64,000 bases of DNA from Trichobilharzia regenti (GCA_944472135.2 OX235263.1:84662721-84726720), one strand, 5' to 3'. Shown: positions 10,373 to 21,039, counted from the first letter of the stretch. Notes: generated by a model not told the origin, from the sequence alone. Made by a program: numbers and translations.

Positions 10373-10731
10373 TGTCAATGCAGTTGAAGATTCAACGATC
10401 AATTCATGGTTGTTTGCTCAAAACCAACTCCTCCAATTTTCGCGGAGGCATCAATACGACAGTCATCGTCTCATCGGTCGCTGTTCAGAAAGAAGTCAGC
10501 AGTAAACCGTCAGAAGTAATCTTGTGATTTATTATTGTAATATTTGTTCACAGACCTTAATGATAACATTTTTTATATGTTGGTGTTACAATAAAGAATT
10601 CTGGAGTGGCCAATCGGTGTTTTGGTTTTCGCGTCCGTTATTACTAAGCGTTTCTGAGAAACTTCAAGGAACAGCGTGAGTCCCAGCGTAGCAAGAGCTG
10701 GGCATTGACGGTTTACGAGACGTGACTGACA
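10373..10731 (+). repeat. Right LTR of BEL-like element (359 bp)
   Basis: Identical to the left LTR except one base near the 3' end. The AATAAA signal is at 10590-10595. Directly followed by the second CCAAG. Confidence 0.95.
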
Positions 10732-12312
10732 CCAAGTCTACCCACATGCTTTCATCTCCTCTTCACATCATCTCCTCCAAGTCACCCTTGCACTGATGAC
10801 CAACTCGCCGCTTCCTGTTCGGGTTCCATTCGAGCAATGGCTTGTCTAATGATGTCGCTTGATGGCTTCTTTCCCCAGAGTATGGCCAATCCATCTCCAT
10901 TTCTTCCTGAATATTTCTTGCACAATCGGTTCCTGGTTAGTTCACTCATTAGAAAAGATGCCTGTTGCTGACCCTTTCCGGCCGGCCATCTGATCTTGAG
11001 TATTTAGTGAAGACATCTGTTGATGAAGGTCTGAAGTTTGTTTGAGGTGCTTTTTATGACTCGCTAAGTCTTTGATCCGTATAGTAGCACTGACTGACAT
11101 GACAGCGGAGTTAAAATTCCGGATGTTATTTTTGATGCTGAGTGCTGTTAAATTCCACACAGACTTGAGAGTAATGAAAGCTTGCCTTACTTTTCCGATT
11201 CTGGCTTTGATATTCTCGTCAGTTCCGTCGGCCTGTAGTTGAAACGATGCTTCCCAGGTAGGTAAAGGAAGTTGCTTCTTTCAGGTTTCTCCCATTTATG
11301 CTGGCTGATTGTTGTCTGTTGTTGTTGCTGTTGGTGTTGGCCAGGAATCATCACCTCTGTTTTCTCTATGTTCACCTGAGGTCCTATCTTCTGTGGATGC
11401 TTCTTCTATCGCTGACTTGTTGCTTTTCACTTGCATATCTTCCAGTTTGTGGGAAATCAGACATATATCATCGGCGAAGTCCAGATCCTCCAAGTTTTTT
11501 ATGTGAGTCCATTTTATGCCTGTTTCCTCATTGCCCACCGTTGTCTGTCGCATTATCCAATCGATTGCAATCAGGAAGATCATTGGCAATAGTAGACAGC
11601 CATGCCCCACCCCCGTCCTCACTTCGAAGGCTTTCGTAAGTTTCCCGTTGTGGATTACTTGGCATGCAGCATTATCGCACAACTGTTGAATGAGATGTGT
11701 AATTGTCGATGGGACCCCGTAGTAGCGAAGTAGTTGCCAAATCACCTCTCGATCGACGCTGTCTGTCGAAGGCCTTTTCAAAGTCGATGAAGCTGAGTGA
11801 GGTAGAGAGGTGACTGTCATTCCAAGCTTTGTTCAATGATGATCCGTAGAGTGGCGATTTGATCAATACATGATTTGTTTCTCCTGAATCCGGCCTGTTC
11901 CTGTCGAAGTTTTTCATCCAGGTTGGCTTGTTTGATTCTCTCCAGGATGATGCGACTTAGTATCTTGCTTGGAATGGACAGAAGCATAATTCCACGCCAG
12001 TTTTTACATTGACTTAAGTCTCCTTTCTTTGGTAGTTTGAATAAGTATCCGTTCTTCCAATCCTCGGGTACTTTGCCCTCTTTCCACACCTTCTCCAGCA
12101 GTGGTGTCATCAAGTCTGCTGTTGTCTCTGGGTCTATTTTCAAAGCTTCTGCTGGGATTCCATCTGGTCCTGGTGCTTTCCCAGCTTTTAGCATCTTGAA
12201 TGCATTCAGGACTTCTGATTTCATCAGGGGGGGGATCGATGTTCACTGGTAGTTCTGCTTCCGTTGTTGGTATTGTTGGGCACGTTGTAGGTGGCGGTTG
12301 ATTTAGTCTGTA
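10732..12312 (-). pseudogene. RTE LINE (RTE-1) reverse transcriptase, right of the BEL insertion
   Basis: Reverse-strand pieces in several frames give, in order, the EN-RT linker and RT N-terminus (11817-12224, with GKAPGPDGIP and KNWRGI), a middle part (11672-11917, IDFEKAFD), the palm (11296-11820, with FADDICL in place of a perfect YADD context), and the thumb/C-terminal region (10942-11160). GPDGIPAEALK and the C-terminal IRIKDLA phrase are typical of the RTE clade. The copy is 5'-truncated in the linker near 12312, so endonuclease is absent. Frameshifts near 11820 and 11480 make it nonfunctional. A BEL element separates it from its 3' end. Confidence 0.85.
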
Positions 12313-13300
12313 CTCCTTTCACTCGAATTGATTACCTGCAACGGACTGAAATAAAATTATGAATTAGTATCCATCTATGTCACAACTATTCCAAGATAAA
12401 TCGTAAAAAAACAACATTGAAATACAGGGATGATCAATAACCATCAAGAAAATACCGCACGTATAACCTAAATTACAGAAAAACACAAGAACCCACCGGT
12501 TCGTTGACACCGCAAACAACCGATAGACCAAACAACGCAGTGTACGACAAAGAAAGCCTAGTACATGCACAAACAAAGAAAAACAAAGCGTTACAATAGT
12601 CAAATTCACGTTTATAGTCATCACATATGCTGGCAAATGACGCAAACACAACCACGCCAAAACAGCACCCGATAGCACCCACCCAAGGACAATTCAAAAT
12701 CCAACTGACCGCCACTGTTCTAGCCAATGAAAGACGGGAAAACCAGATTCGCGGAAAATATAACACGTTATAACGTATATCCTCACACGTGTTCAGCCCG
12801 GTGTTTTCTTTGCTCCAACATGTCAAACAGGGGTAAAAATTGACCAAGAAAATGTTTACAACAGTTGGAGAGTGGGAACAATTGCAAAATTGAACAGGCG
12901 GATTGCTTAATGTAAAGTCATAGTAAAATCAGCAGCAGTGAAGGAATAAACGAGTATTCAAATCGATTAGGTGATAAGCAATCCAAGATCAAATAATCGG
13001 AATGACAATATAATTTGCAAAGTGATCACAATTGTAAAACGCTTAGATCGACGGCGAAATTTTCTATTCTTTTACATTCATTTAACAATGGCCGAGATAG
13101 GGAAAGTGGCTGAACAAATTTCTTTCAAACACACAGATCTGATTTTTCCAGGTGAATTTTCGATGACTTGAGTTGTGTATGTAGAAGAAGAACTTGTAAG
13201 GCGAAACTAATATTGGTTAGAATGCGATAAACAACTTTAAATGCTTTATTAATATCAACTTAATGATCACTATCTACGAAATGTGCTAAAGTAGAGCTCC
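12313..13300. other. No recognisable gene
   Basis: The longest open frame (12473-12847, -) encodes a cysteine-rich, hydrophobic peptide with no motif I know. It has no evident start context or homologue within this window, so I do not call it. Confidence 0.5.
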
Positions 13301-13304
13301 TAAT

Positions 13305-13585
13305 AGATCATTGTTTGCCACTTGCTTCACCATGCAGGATGATGTTCGTAAATACGATGATGAACCAGCGTAATTCTATGCCCAAGGTAGCTGGCTTCGA
13401 AGCTACAGTCAAACTGGTGGATAAGGCAAAATTAGGTTGTTTATCGTTATTTCTCGAGTGTAAAATTGGAGTGGTTGTGAAGATACAAAGTAACTATACT
13501 TCACTGAATGTTCTTCTTACTGTATTCTTCAGGAGTTTTGTTTTCCTATTTCGCTGATATTATCACCAAGAGGAAAGTGCCTACT
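13305..13585 (-). pseudogene. Penelope-like element fragment (linker before GIY-YIG)
   Basis: Aligns at DNA level with 49620-49850 on the same strand, where the reverse frame reads into the PLE linker and the start of the GIY-YIG domain. Shared phrases include CCATGCAGGATGATGTTCG versus CCATACAGGGTGATGTTCG. Many stops; a relic. Confidence 0.6.
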
Positions 13586-13589
13586 AGAT

Positions 13590-14284
13590 CACCCAAGCAT
13601 AACCCTAAAAGTCTCCTTCTGTGAAAGGCAGCAAAGTGTTCTCATGTGCACACACCAGACACCTACTTAACACGGTCTTTCAAACTTATCAATGCACAAA
13701 GATAAGCATGGTTACTTCTGTTCACGGAAGCCGCTGTCATCAAAACTTCGAACCAACCTACGCATACAGAAAGATAGTGCCACTCACTAATCTCTCTCAC
13801 TACACTATCTGGTAACTATAATATTGATTTGTTAGTATGCTTTCGTGTTTTGTTTTCTTGCATACATACATAACATTCCACTCAATCTTGATTTTGATTT
13901 CCACTCACTGAGTTGAACTCACTCACTCACTATTCACGGTCAGATCTACAGAAAATTAAATTATTTTATCTATTTAATGATTTTACTTGAATATAGATCC
14001 CCAAGGCTCGCCATCCTCCTAATTTCCTCACTATAATGAGTATGTTTGAATTCACTGTGTTGTTCTTGGTCTATCTTGTATGTTGTCTCCAGTCCATCCA
14101 TCCTTGTTTCCAAACAAAATCTTAAGTCTACACCCCATCCCTTGTCTAACTACTTTCTACATATAAGTATAGTTACTCTTTTTACATTGAATAATTACTT
14201 GTCTAGCCACATCATCTTTGAAATTATGTGGCTTTCGCCTACCTATACTTTCTATCTCAAACTTGAAGTCATTGTGTAAAAAGT
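13590..14284. other. No recognisable gene
   Basis: AT-rich sequence with short open frames only. It is the left flank of the Gypsy insertion and ends in its ATGTT target site. Confidence 0.5.
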
Positions 14285-14289
14285 ATGTT
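14285..14289. repeat. Target site duplication of the Gypsy element (left)
   Basis: ATGTT here and again at 18700-18704, directly outside the two LTRs. Confidence 0.9.
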
Positions 14290-14483
14290 TGTTTTAATTA
14301 TTTGTAATAGTAGTATTAGTATTTCGCAATGATCGAATTAAAGGAATTCAACCAAAACACGGAGAGGGATGAATTTAGGAATTTGTATTTGGCGGAATTA
14401 TCATTCAATTCATATAAGAAATATATTAACAAGCAACAGTAAGTATTTAAACAATACAGAGATAGAAATTGTCAATCACCACA
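14290..14483 (-). repeat. 3' LTR of Gypsy element
   Basis: Matches 18506-18699 nearly base for base; visible differences are TGTTTTAATT versus TGTTGTAATT and GTCAATC versus GTCAGTC. It is short for a Gypsy LTR. Confidence 0.95.
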
Positions 14484-15058
14484 TCCACCACACGTCGAAT
14501 ATCTCCTTGCGTACTTATAATGATGTCTCGGTTTGCTTGCCAGTCTCTGCGATCTTCTAATTGATTCTGTGATATTATTTTCATCAGTATCATCTTGACT
14601 TTCATATCAAGTTGAAAATTATTATCACCTTCGTTACTATGTGGAATTAAACAAATAATAATTGTATCCATGTAAAATATTTCTGAATTATCTACAAAAT
14701 CAGGATTAGTAGCGGAATCATTAAAATTATAATCGGAACGACCCAATTCATTTATTCTCACTTGATCCAGGTGTCTGTTATGAATTGAATGATCTTCGAT
14801 GTCTGATATCTTCACCATTCGATTTCCCATTTTTTATAGTATGATATCAAGAGAAGGTCTATAATCATTCCCTCTGTAATAATGTACATCAGAAGTCGTG
14901 GACGTCAAATGCTTTCTGAGAATTCGAGATTTGAATAGCTTAGCAGGACTTTCATGAGTACTTGTATGCTCCGCATTGCGATATTTTAGTAAGAAGTTAT
15001 CTACACATCTCTCAAGCTCATCAAAGTTCTTAGGACTGATCTATGCTATAGCACTCTT
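14484..15058 (-). pseudogene. Gypsy integrase C-terminal part
   Basis: Continues the integrase after a stop near 15057. The reverse-strand frame 14447-14830 contains a VKISDIEDHSIHNRHLDQVR phrase, a pattern common near the end of Gypsy pol. The part between 14830 and 15058 also reads as integrase with stops. The last codons run into the 3' LTR. Confidence 0.7.
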
Positions 15059-16912
15059 TCATGTACGTAAAAAATTTTCTGCCAACCCGTTTGACTGAGG
15101 ATGACGTGGTGCTGTATACAAATGACGACAACCTATATGTTTAAGCCAATCATTGAAGTTCTTCTCCGTAAAATGAGTACCATTATCAGTAACTAAGACA
15201 TCTGGAATTCCTTCTCGACTAAAAATCTTTCTCAACGCTCTGTGAGTGAATTTGGCATTAGGACTATCTGTAATGATGACTTCTGGCCATCTAGAATAAG
15301 AATCCACAATAACTAAAGCATAATATGAATTTAAGAATGGACCACAGTAATCTGCATGAATACGCTGCCAAACCTCACGAGATGCATGCCAAGGTTTCGA
15401 CGATGACTTCCCATAGGACATTTTATGCAAACAGCTAGAACAGCTCTTTGATCTTTTGTCAATGTCAGAATCAATTTCCGGCCGCCAGCATGTTAGGCAT
15501 GTTAATGATTTCATCTTATCAGCTCCTAGATGAGCAGAATGTAGATCATCCAAAATCGCAGATCTTAATGTTAGAGGAATAATAATTCTGTCATTCAGAC
15601 ATAGAAATCCTTCAGGATGGACTGAAATCTCATCTCTTCGCTTATAAAAGTCTGGAAATCTTCGCTTACACTGAATATTCCAACCTCTTTTCGTTGCATT
15701 TATAACGCATCCGTAATATTTCCGAGTATCATTTATAAGTCGAACTCGATCCACCGGTAACGACTGGACTAACAAACAATCACTATCATTAGCAGAATTT
15801 TCAAGTAATGAATAACGAGATAAGAAGTCTGCATGAGGCATATCCTTTGCCGATCTGTGTTCAATAGTGTAATCATATGCACTTAGTTCTAAACTCCATC
15901 TTTGAACCATAGCAGCAGATGATTTATTCAAAGATTTTTCTGGATTGTAAATGAATTTCAAAGCTTGATGATCAGTAACTATGTGAAACTTAGTACCAAA
16001 GAGATACTTGTGCAAGCGTCTTATTGCCCATACAACTGCTAGAGCTTCTTTCTGGGTTTGTGAGTACCCTTGTTCACTCTTACTTAGACGTCTTGAAATA
16101 CAAATAACAGGTTGTCCATTTTGCTCAAGTACTGCAGCTATACCCATAGGAGAAGCATCTGTAGTGAGAACAGACTTATCTTTCGATGAAAAAGGTCTTA
16201 AGAAGGCTTGTTTATTAAGAAACTCCAAAGGTTTTTGCAAGATATTCTCATGTTGTTGTTCCCACTTAAATTGTTTACTGGAGACAATCTCAAAAAGTGG
16301 AGATAACCGTTGAGTGAAGTTGGGAATGAATCTGGAGTAAAACTGAAGAGTACCTATCCATGATCTCAACGACGACATATTATTAGGTGACGGCGCTTGA
16401 ATTAGAGGTGCCAAACGACTAGCATCAGGTCTGAAACCTTCGGAGTCTACTGTGTATCCCAAGCATGATACAGACGACAAAGTGAAATGACATTTAGATG
16501 GATTAACAAAAACATTTTTCTCACATAAACGCCTGAACAGTTTTAAAAGACGTTCATTATGCAATTCGATATTAGGACCATGAACTATAATGTCGTCTTG
16601 GTATGACTCAACACCATCTAATCCATCTATCATCTGATTTATTACATTTTGAAATTTTGCAGGTGAAACCTTTAAACCAAAAGGCAAGAACTTATACTTG
16701 AACAGTCCAAATGGAGTATTAATGGTTGTTAATGCACTAGACGCCTCATCAAGAGGAATTTGCAAATAGGCATCTTTTAGATCTATTTTGGAAAAGTATC
16801 TTGAGCCGTGTAGCTTGTAGAGAATGTCTTCAGTTTCTAGAGTAGTGCAACCTTGGTAGACAACTGTTGAGTGTAAGGCGGTAGTCACCACAAATTCTAG
16901 GTGTTTTTCCAT
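15059..16912 (-). pseudogene. Gypsy pol: reverse transcriptase, RNase H, integrase
   Basis: A 617-codon open frame. RT motifs include the LKDAYLQIPL phrase at 45-54, TPFGLFKYKFLPFGL at 66-80 and catalytic YQDD at 104-107. RNase H begins near TDASPMG (D252). The integrase zinc finger is near residues 455-505 and the core follows, with ADYCGP, TDNGTHF and the glutamate in GLAENF near the end, where the frame stops early. Thus D,D,E residues are present but the C-terminus is cut by a stop. The N-terminal RT part is in another frame upstream, so the polyprotein is disrupted. Confidence 0.92.
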
Positions 16913-17183
16913 CAGCCTTTAGTGGCGTAACAATAGGAGTAGCCCAATTTGAAGACTCAACTGGCATAAGTATGCCTTGCTCAACCAACTTGTCTAACTC
17001 TTTCTTAACTGCATCTCGCAATCCATATGGAATTAATCGGCGTTTCAGGAAGATAGGATCACCCTCTATTTCAAGATGGATGGGCTGAATCTTCATACCA
17101 CCTACACTCTTTGAACATTGGAGAAGTAATTCTCTGAACAAACATTCATCAACACAACTCAGTTCAAAGTGAGATTTCGACAT
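16830..17183 (-). pseudogene. Gypsy pol: N-terminal part of reverse transcriptase
   Basis: Carries the usual RT entry region: RRLIPYGLRDAVKKELDKL, then GILMPVESSNWATPIV and a GDYR motif (residues about 95-98). It overlaps the main pol frame by about 80 bases in a different frame; the end of this piece duplicates information carried in frame by 16912 downward, marking a one-base shift. Confidence 0.85.
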
Positions 17184-17201
17184 TTAACAATCTAAGGACT
17201 T

Positions 17202-18005
17202 TTAATCCCAATAAAGATGGACCATGAAGGGGATATTCACAAAATTTCCACTGTCTGATTTCAAACAAATGTTAGTAGCACCGATAAGAGGTAATTTATG
17301 ACCAGTTATGCCTGTAATTGAACTACTAGTAGGGTCCACCTGGACATGCTTACAAATCGATAGTAAATCTTTCTTAGAAATTATAGATTCAGTACTCCCA
17401 GTATCAATTATAAAACAGTGAGACTTGTCTAAACTTGTAGTGAAGGTTCTCATTAGATGAGATTGAGTATTGTGAAGAGTTGAAAGAGACACTGACTGCA
17501 TTTTACCAGATAAATTGGAAGAATCATGTGCGTCGGTGGCACAGTGGTTAGGACTTTCGCCAACCAATGCACATGGTCCGAGGTTCGATTGCCTGCCGAC
17601 GCACACCTGATATCTATGGTCGGCCTGCAGAATTTGGGCTACCGATATCCATGCTGAAAATTCCATACTTGTACCAAAAATGCAGTGTGGAATCAAGCTG
17701 TAATCAAAAATAAAAATTAAAAGATTCTGAGTAACATAAGTATTTGAACTTCTGCAAACAGACTTGATGTGTCCAACTTCACCACATTTATGACACTTAT
17801 CACCCTGAAAACGGCAAATGCTTCGTAGATGAATCTTTCCACAAGAAAAAACACGGTTTAATGTTTTTCCTCTCTCGCTGCATTCCATTACATGTGGACG
17901 ACAATTTGGATTTCTTTCCATGACCACTTGTATTTTCGACTTTGGACAACATGACATGAGATACTGACGTAGTGGGAGCTTGATATTCACTGTTGACATC
18001 TTCAT
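17202..18005 (-). pseudogene. Gypsy gag zinc knuckle and protease, with in-frame SINE sequence
   Basis: Residues 71-84 form a CCHC knuckle (CHKCGEVGHIKSVC), and residues 199-206 carry the aspartic protease motif IIDTGSTE. Between them, residues about 96-160 are unlike Gypsy protein and come from a tRNA-derived SINE inserted in the opposite orientation at about 17528-17715. The SINE happens to leave the frame open, so the insertion makes a longer hybrid frame instead of a stop. The frame ends just before the RT part. Confidence 0.85.
17528..17715 (+). mobile_element. SINE2 copy nested in Gypsy element
   Basis: A tRNA-like head with box A-like GTGGCACAGTGGTTAGG and box B-like GGTTCGATTGCC, bounded by GTGCGTCGG and CCGACGCAC, which can pair. 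A unique part and an A-rich end near 17700 follow. AGAATC before and AGATTC after may be a target duplication. It resembles 24335-24420. Confidence 0.8.
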
Positions 18006-18072
18006 ATGTAATACATAAATCTTTAGTAGTTTGAAAGGTGCAGGAAGGAATCTAAATCAACTCTTTCTCCAG

Positions 18073-18492
18073 CTAAGGAATATTGACTCCAGCAATTAGA
18101 CGATCACGTAATTGAGTATGCAGCTGGTCTCCAAAGTTGCACTTTGAAGCTTGTACCTGAAGCTGAAGAATAAAGTCTCTAATCTTCTGGTCGGGAGCAC
18201 GAACAAGTTTGTTGAACTGAGCCCTCTCTCGTGTTTCAAAAGTAGTTATATGGAAGTGATCTATTAGAAGTTCACGGAGCTTATTATATGGTAGAGAAAT
18301 TGGTTTATTTGGAAACGACAGAGTCTTCACTAGGCTTTACGCATCTAGCCCAATAGCAGTAATAAAATGAGCTGAAATTTTGTCATTGCGAACATTCTTC
18401 GATATGCACCATGCGTCGAAACATTCAAGATAATCGGCGATTTCCCGCGGTGAACCACTTATAGGAAACTTTCCAAGGTTATTTAGTTCCAT
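18073..18492 (-). pseudogene. Gypsy gag, N-terminal part
   Basis: The reverse strand opens with ATG at 18490-18492, a few bases inside the 5' LTR, and begins MELNNLGKFP. An in-frame TAA at 18337-18339 interrupts it, after which gag-like sequence resumes (YNKLRELLIDHF, RERAQFNKLVRAPDQKIRDFILQL) to 18073. The pattern is capsid-like gag of Gypsy elements. A shift then leads to the zinc-knuckle frame. Confidence 0.8.
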
Positions 18493-18505
18493 AGCGACGC
18501 CAAAT

Positions 18506-18699
18506 TGTTGTAATTATTTGTAATAGTAGTATTAGTATTTCGCAATGATCGAATTAAAGGAATTCAACCAAAACACGGAGAGGGATGAATTTAGGAATTT
18601 GTATTTGGCGGAATTATCATTCAATTCATATAAGAAATATATTAACAAGCAACAGTAAGTATTTAAACAATACAGAGATAGAAATTGTCAGTCACCACA
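18506..18699 (-). repeat. 5' LTR of Gypsy element
   Basis: See 14290-14483. On its outer side is ATGTT at 18700-18704. Confidence 0.95.
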
Positions 18700-18714
18700 A
18701 TGTTCATCTTTAGA

Positions 18715-18960
18715 CACCACTTTGTAACATCATATGACTGATTTTGTTTAGGATGCAGGCAGTTGAAGAGAGGAACGACGAAAGGAGACGAGTTCGTATT
18801 AACCTGTCTGCGAAAATGTGCGTTCTTTCTTCATTCAAACTAAAATAGGGAACCGGCTGTACGAAGTGTTTCAACAGCCAGCGGGTTGGGTTCAATGGCA
18901 GGAATGCTGCTTTTACCAATCACGCAAGTCATCGTCATCATCAGTTCGATTCCCTGTCAA
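18715..18960 (-). pseudogene. Possible Penelope-like element N-terminal fragment
   Basis: Shares the phrase CGAAAGGAGACGAG followed by a TATTA.CCTG context with 19935-19970, where the reverse frame reads as a PLE N-terminus. The peptide 18710-18919 is otherwise unrecognised. Confidence 0.4.
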
Positions 18961-18969
18961 CTCACTCTA

Positions 18970-19075
18970 AAACCCGTCGTAGACCGTAATAAACCCAGTG
19001 AAAATGTTAGATTGGGAGGCAGGAGACGTGAAGATGTTAAGTAACCTCACTCTATAAAAATAACAACACCACTGT
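18970..19075 (+). mobile_element. SINE2 fragment
   Basis: The phrase GATTGGGAGGCAGGAGACGTG and the following AACCTCACTCTATAAAAATAAC correspond to the unique region of SINE2 at 24450-24505. Confidence 0.5.
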
Positions 19076-19079
19076 TACT

Positions 19080-19380
19080 GGAAGTTGTTCATAGCTGAAG
19101 TCTGAAGTTCTGTCTTCTAAATGGAGATACACGTAGCAGTGAACAGTAACATTTACCTTATAATTAGCGGTGATAGCCTACAAGTGGAATCAAGGAAGCG
19201 AAGATACATCTAATTTGAGCCAGATGTATTTGCACCGTGTAGGAGTTTTGAACTAATAATAAAACGTCAGTCAGCAGAAGTTATACACTTCGATGACATA
19301 ACTGAGTTATTTATTGAACGATATGAAATGACGAGAAGCTGATGATATATTTATCATGGATGGGAGTTCGGCTAGAGCTT
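19080..19380. other. No recognisable gene
   Basis: I see no frame with motifs and no repeat I can name between the two SINE2 pieces. Confidence 0.45.
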
Positions 19381-19384
19381 AGTT

Positions 19385-19560
19385 CACAGTGGTAGAAAGT
19401 CCTCGGAAGGCGTATGTGATTCGGGTTAGATTCCTAGCCGACACACTCGTAAATCTGGCCTAGTTTACTTACTAGCCAATAGTAAGTCAAGTGAAGAGAG
19501 AATGGTTCGGCATTAGGTGGCTAGGAATCCCATCCCGTATAACAAACAAACAAGTCTATC
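19385..19560 (+). mobile_element. SINE2 fragment with tRNA-like head
   Basis: GTGGTAGAA, box B-like GGGTTAGATTCC and CCGACACACTCG resemble the SINE2 at 24345-24415, followed by a similar unique region with TAAGTCAAGTG and TCCCATCCCGTA phrases. Confidence 0.6.
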
Positions 19561-19685
19561 GCTATTGAAAAGCCGAAATTCCACAAATTTGTTTTCTACT
19601 GGGAACGTTAAGAATCAAATTAATAAATAACTTCAGTGATTTTCATCGTATCACTGAGAAAGGTTGGCATTTGGAAGACGTAGTC

Positions 19686-19985
19686 TTACCGGTTCACGAT
19701 TACGGTGAGAGTAGGCTTGTCCGGCTTTAGAATGACGACATTATGATTGTTCTGCAGGTTTTGTAATGCTAGCCTGTACTCCTTAGTATAAATTTCTGAC
19801 TGTGTAGGAGGAGAAATATGATACTGCCCTGTGATATCGACCATTTTAGACTTAAGCCACATATTGTTATCCTCGTCTACAGGTTTGTTTCTAATCAGAT
19901 AGTTGGGATGTACACAGTCGAAAAATGTAATCAACGAAAGGAGACGAGCTGGTATTATCCTGCCTAGAAATATGTTCAAACTAAT
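19686..19985 (-). pseudogene. Penelope-like element N-terminal fragment
   Basis: The 97-codon reverse frame has EYRLALQNLQNNHNVVILKPDK near its end, matching the PLE pattern in which ALK.LK.N..IV..KPDKGN precedes the RT; the glycine after KPDK is lost. The related motif in the PLE at 40297 is ALKHLKNNKDIVTTKSDKGN. Truncated on both sides. Confidence 0.7.
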
Positions 19986-20035
19986 AAAGGGAATTTCCCA
20001 TATCAGTCAATAATAATTTCTTTGATTATCTCAAG

Positions 20036-20165
20036 TTTCCAAGTATTGGTGTTTTAGTTTGATTGGATGGAGGATTTCATCATGAGCTGAAAATCAGACT
20101 GAGAACTATTGGAAGCATTGATGAAATCCTCAAACTAATCAAACTAAATCCCTACAAAAAACCAA
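20036..20165. repeat. Two SINE1 3' ends in inverted orientation
   Basis: TGATTGGATGGAGGATTTCA...GAGCTGA on the reverse strand is followed within about 50 bp by TGATGAAATCCTCAAAC and ACCAATACTCGAA on the forward strand. These are the 3' tails of two head-to-head SINE1 copies lacking the tRNA-like parts. Confidence 0.6.
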
Positions 20166-20189
20166 TACTCGAAAATTCATCTGATGCTC

Positions 20190-20545
20190 ACTAGCGACTG
20201 GCCCTATTCTGGTAGTGACGTGGGATTCGGATCTAGTGGGGAGCAGTGACCAGGTTGAAGGTGAGTCAGTAACTCATAGAAGAAGATATTTCGAAGTGGT
20301 CGCGTTATGTCATGAATTGTCAGAAATTAGAGTTCATGAGCTGGCCACTGGATTGGGTCCTAGTGGCTTAATTGCCTATAAATTCACTCGCCATGTAACC
20401 AGAAGGTACTGAGTTTGAACCTCTGTGTTCAGTGCGTGCTGATAAAGAGTCCCAAACTGGGAAGTCGAAACAGCTGTCGAGTACTCCCAGGTTGTTTTCC
20501 AATGGTCCTCTGACTGATGTCAGGTCATGATGAAATCCTCCATCC
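20190..20545 (+). mobile_element. SINE1, nearly full length with degenerate hammerhead
   Basis: It has a 5' leader (GTCATGAATTGTCAG...), a tRNA-like segment with box A-like AGTGGCTTAATTGCC, a decayed box B (GAGTTTGAACCTC), the hammerhead-like segment (GTGCTGATAAAGAGTCCC...GAAACAGCTGTCGAGTACT) and the tail (CATGATGAAATCCT). Stem II of the ribozyme is disturbed and the core is mutated, so this copy should not self-cleave. Confidence 0.75.
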
Positions 20546-20559
20546 AAGCTTAAGTTTCA

Positions 20560-21035
20560 CAATGAGAGAGTCATTTTGAAATAATAGTTAAAATTTGTCA
20601 AATAAAAGTCTCATTTCAAAAAATTAAGCCTTTATTTTTAATTACAGCTACCTTTGTGGTGGTGTGATACGGACAATGTACGCCAACGCAATACTATTCT
20701 CACATGTTCCCACAGTTCATTTCGGCACTAGCAACAGAATATGACATATCTATTTGAACTTTCTATTTGATGTTAGAGACAGAATACTCTCGCACAGTTC
20801 AGTACTGCATTGGTAACAGAATACTATGTATATTTGAACATTCTATTTCATGTCGCTGGATGTAAACAGAAATCACACGCTCAGTGATTCATTGGTTAAC
20901 CAACATAAACTGTAGATACACAAACAGAGATTTGATTAGTGAAAAATAGACTTTGGCTTCCATGTCTTACCTTCTGTTGTGACACCTTTATTCTCAAAAG
21001 TTTGTTTGTAGGCATTCGATTTGTTTCAAGCTGAA
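20560..21035. other. No recognisable gene
   Basis: Contains a local duplication: GAACATTCTATTTCATGT and GAACTTTCTATTTGATGT phrases lie about 70 bp apart (near 20757 and 20837) with CAGTACTGCA- and ACAGAATAC-type neighbours. No coding sequence seen. Confidence 0.45.
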
Positions 21036-21039
21036 TTAC

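Larger units (their letters stand above)
6769..10731 (+). mobile_element. BEL/Pao-like LTR retrotransposon with gag but no pol (3963 bp)
   Basis: Bounded by two 359-bp LTRs that begin TGTC and end GACA, and by a CCAAG target duplication. The LTRs differ only at one site near their 3' ends (ACAAGAC versus ACGAGAC), so insertion was recent. The 3.2-kb interior has a long gag-like frame with the BEL/Pao gag pattern, then noncoding sequence with three 193-bp repeats, and no protease, reverse transcriptase, RNase H or integrase. It looks like a non-autonomous derivative needing enzymes from a full BEL element. It lies inside an oppositely oriented RTE LINE. Confidence 0.9.
14290..18699 (-). mobile_element. 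Ty3/Gypsy LTR retrotransposon, complete structure, broken frames
   Basis: Two 194-bp LTRs (14290-14483 and 18506-18699) with TG...CA ends flank 4.0 kb read on the reverse strand in the order gag, CCHC, protease, RT, RNase H, integrase, which defines Ty3/Gypsy. The LTRs differ at only a few bases. Just inside the 5' LTR (reverse strand, about 18502 downward) TGGCGTCGC may be the primer-binding site; I cannot assign the tRNA. One nested SINE sits in the gag-protease region. A single CCHC knuckle and no visible chromodomain suggest a mag-like lineage; that is inference. Confidence 0.93.

Noticed and set aside
12473..12847. Host gene exon
   Set aside because: Open frame with hydrophobic, cysteine-rich peptide but no motif, splice context or second copy to support it.
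17202..18005. One continuous retroviral-type gag-protease gene
   Set aside because: The middle 65 codons are antisense SINE2, and the frame is cut off from RT and gag by shifts.
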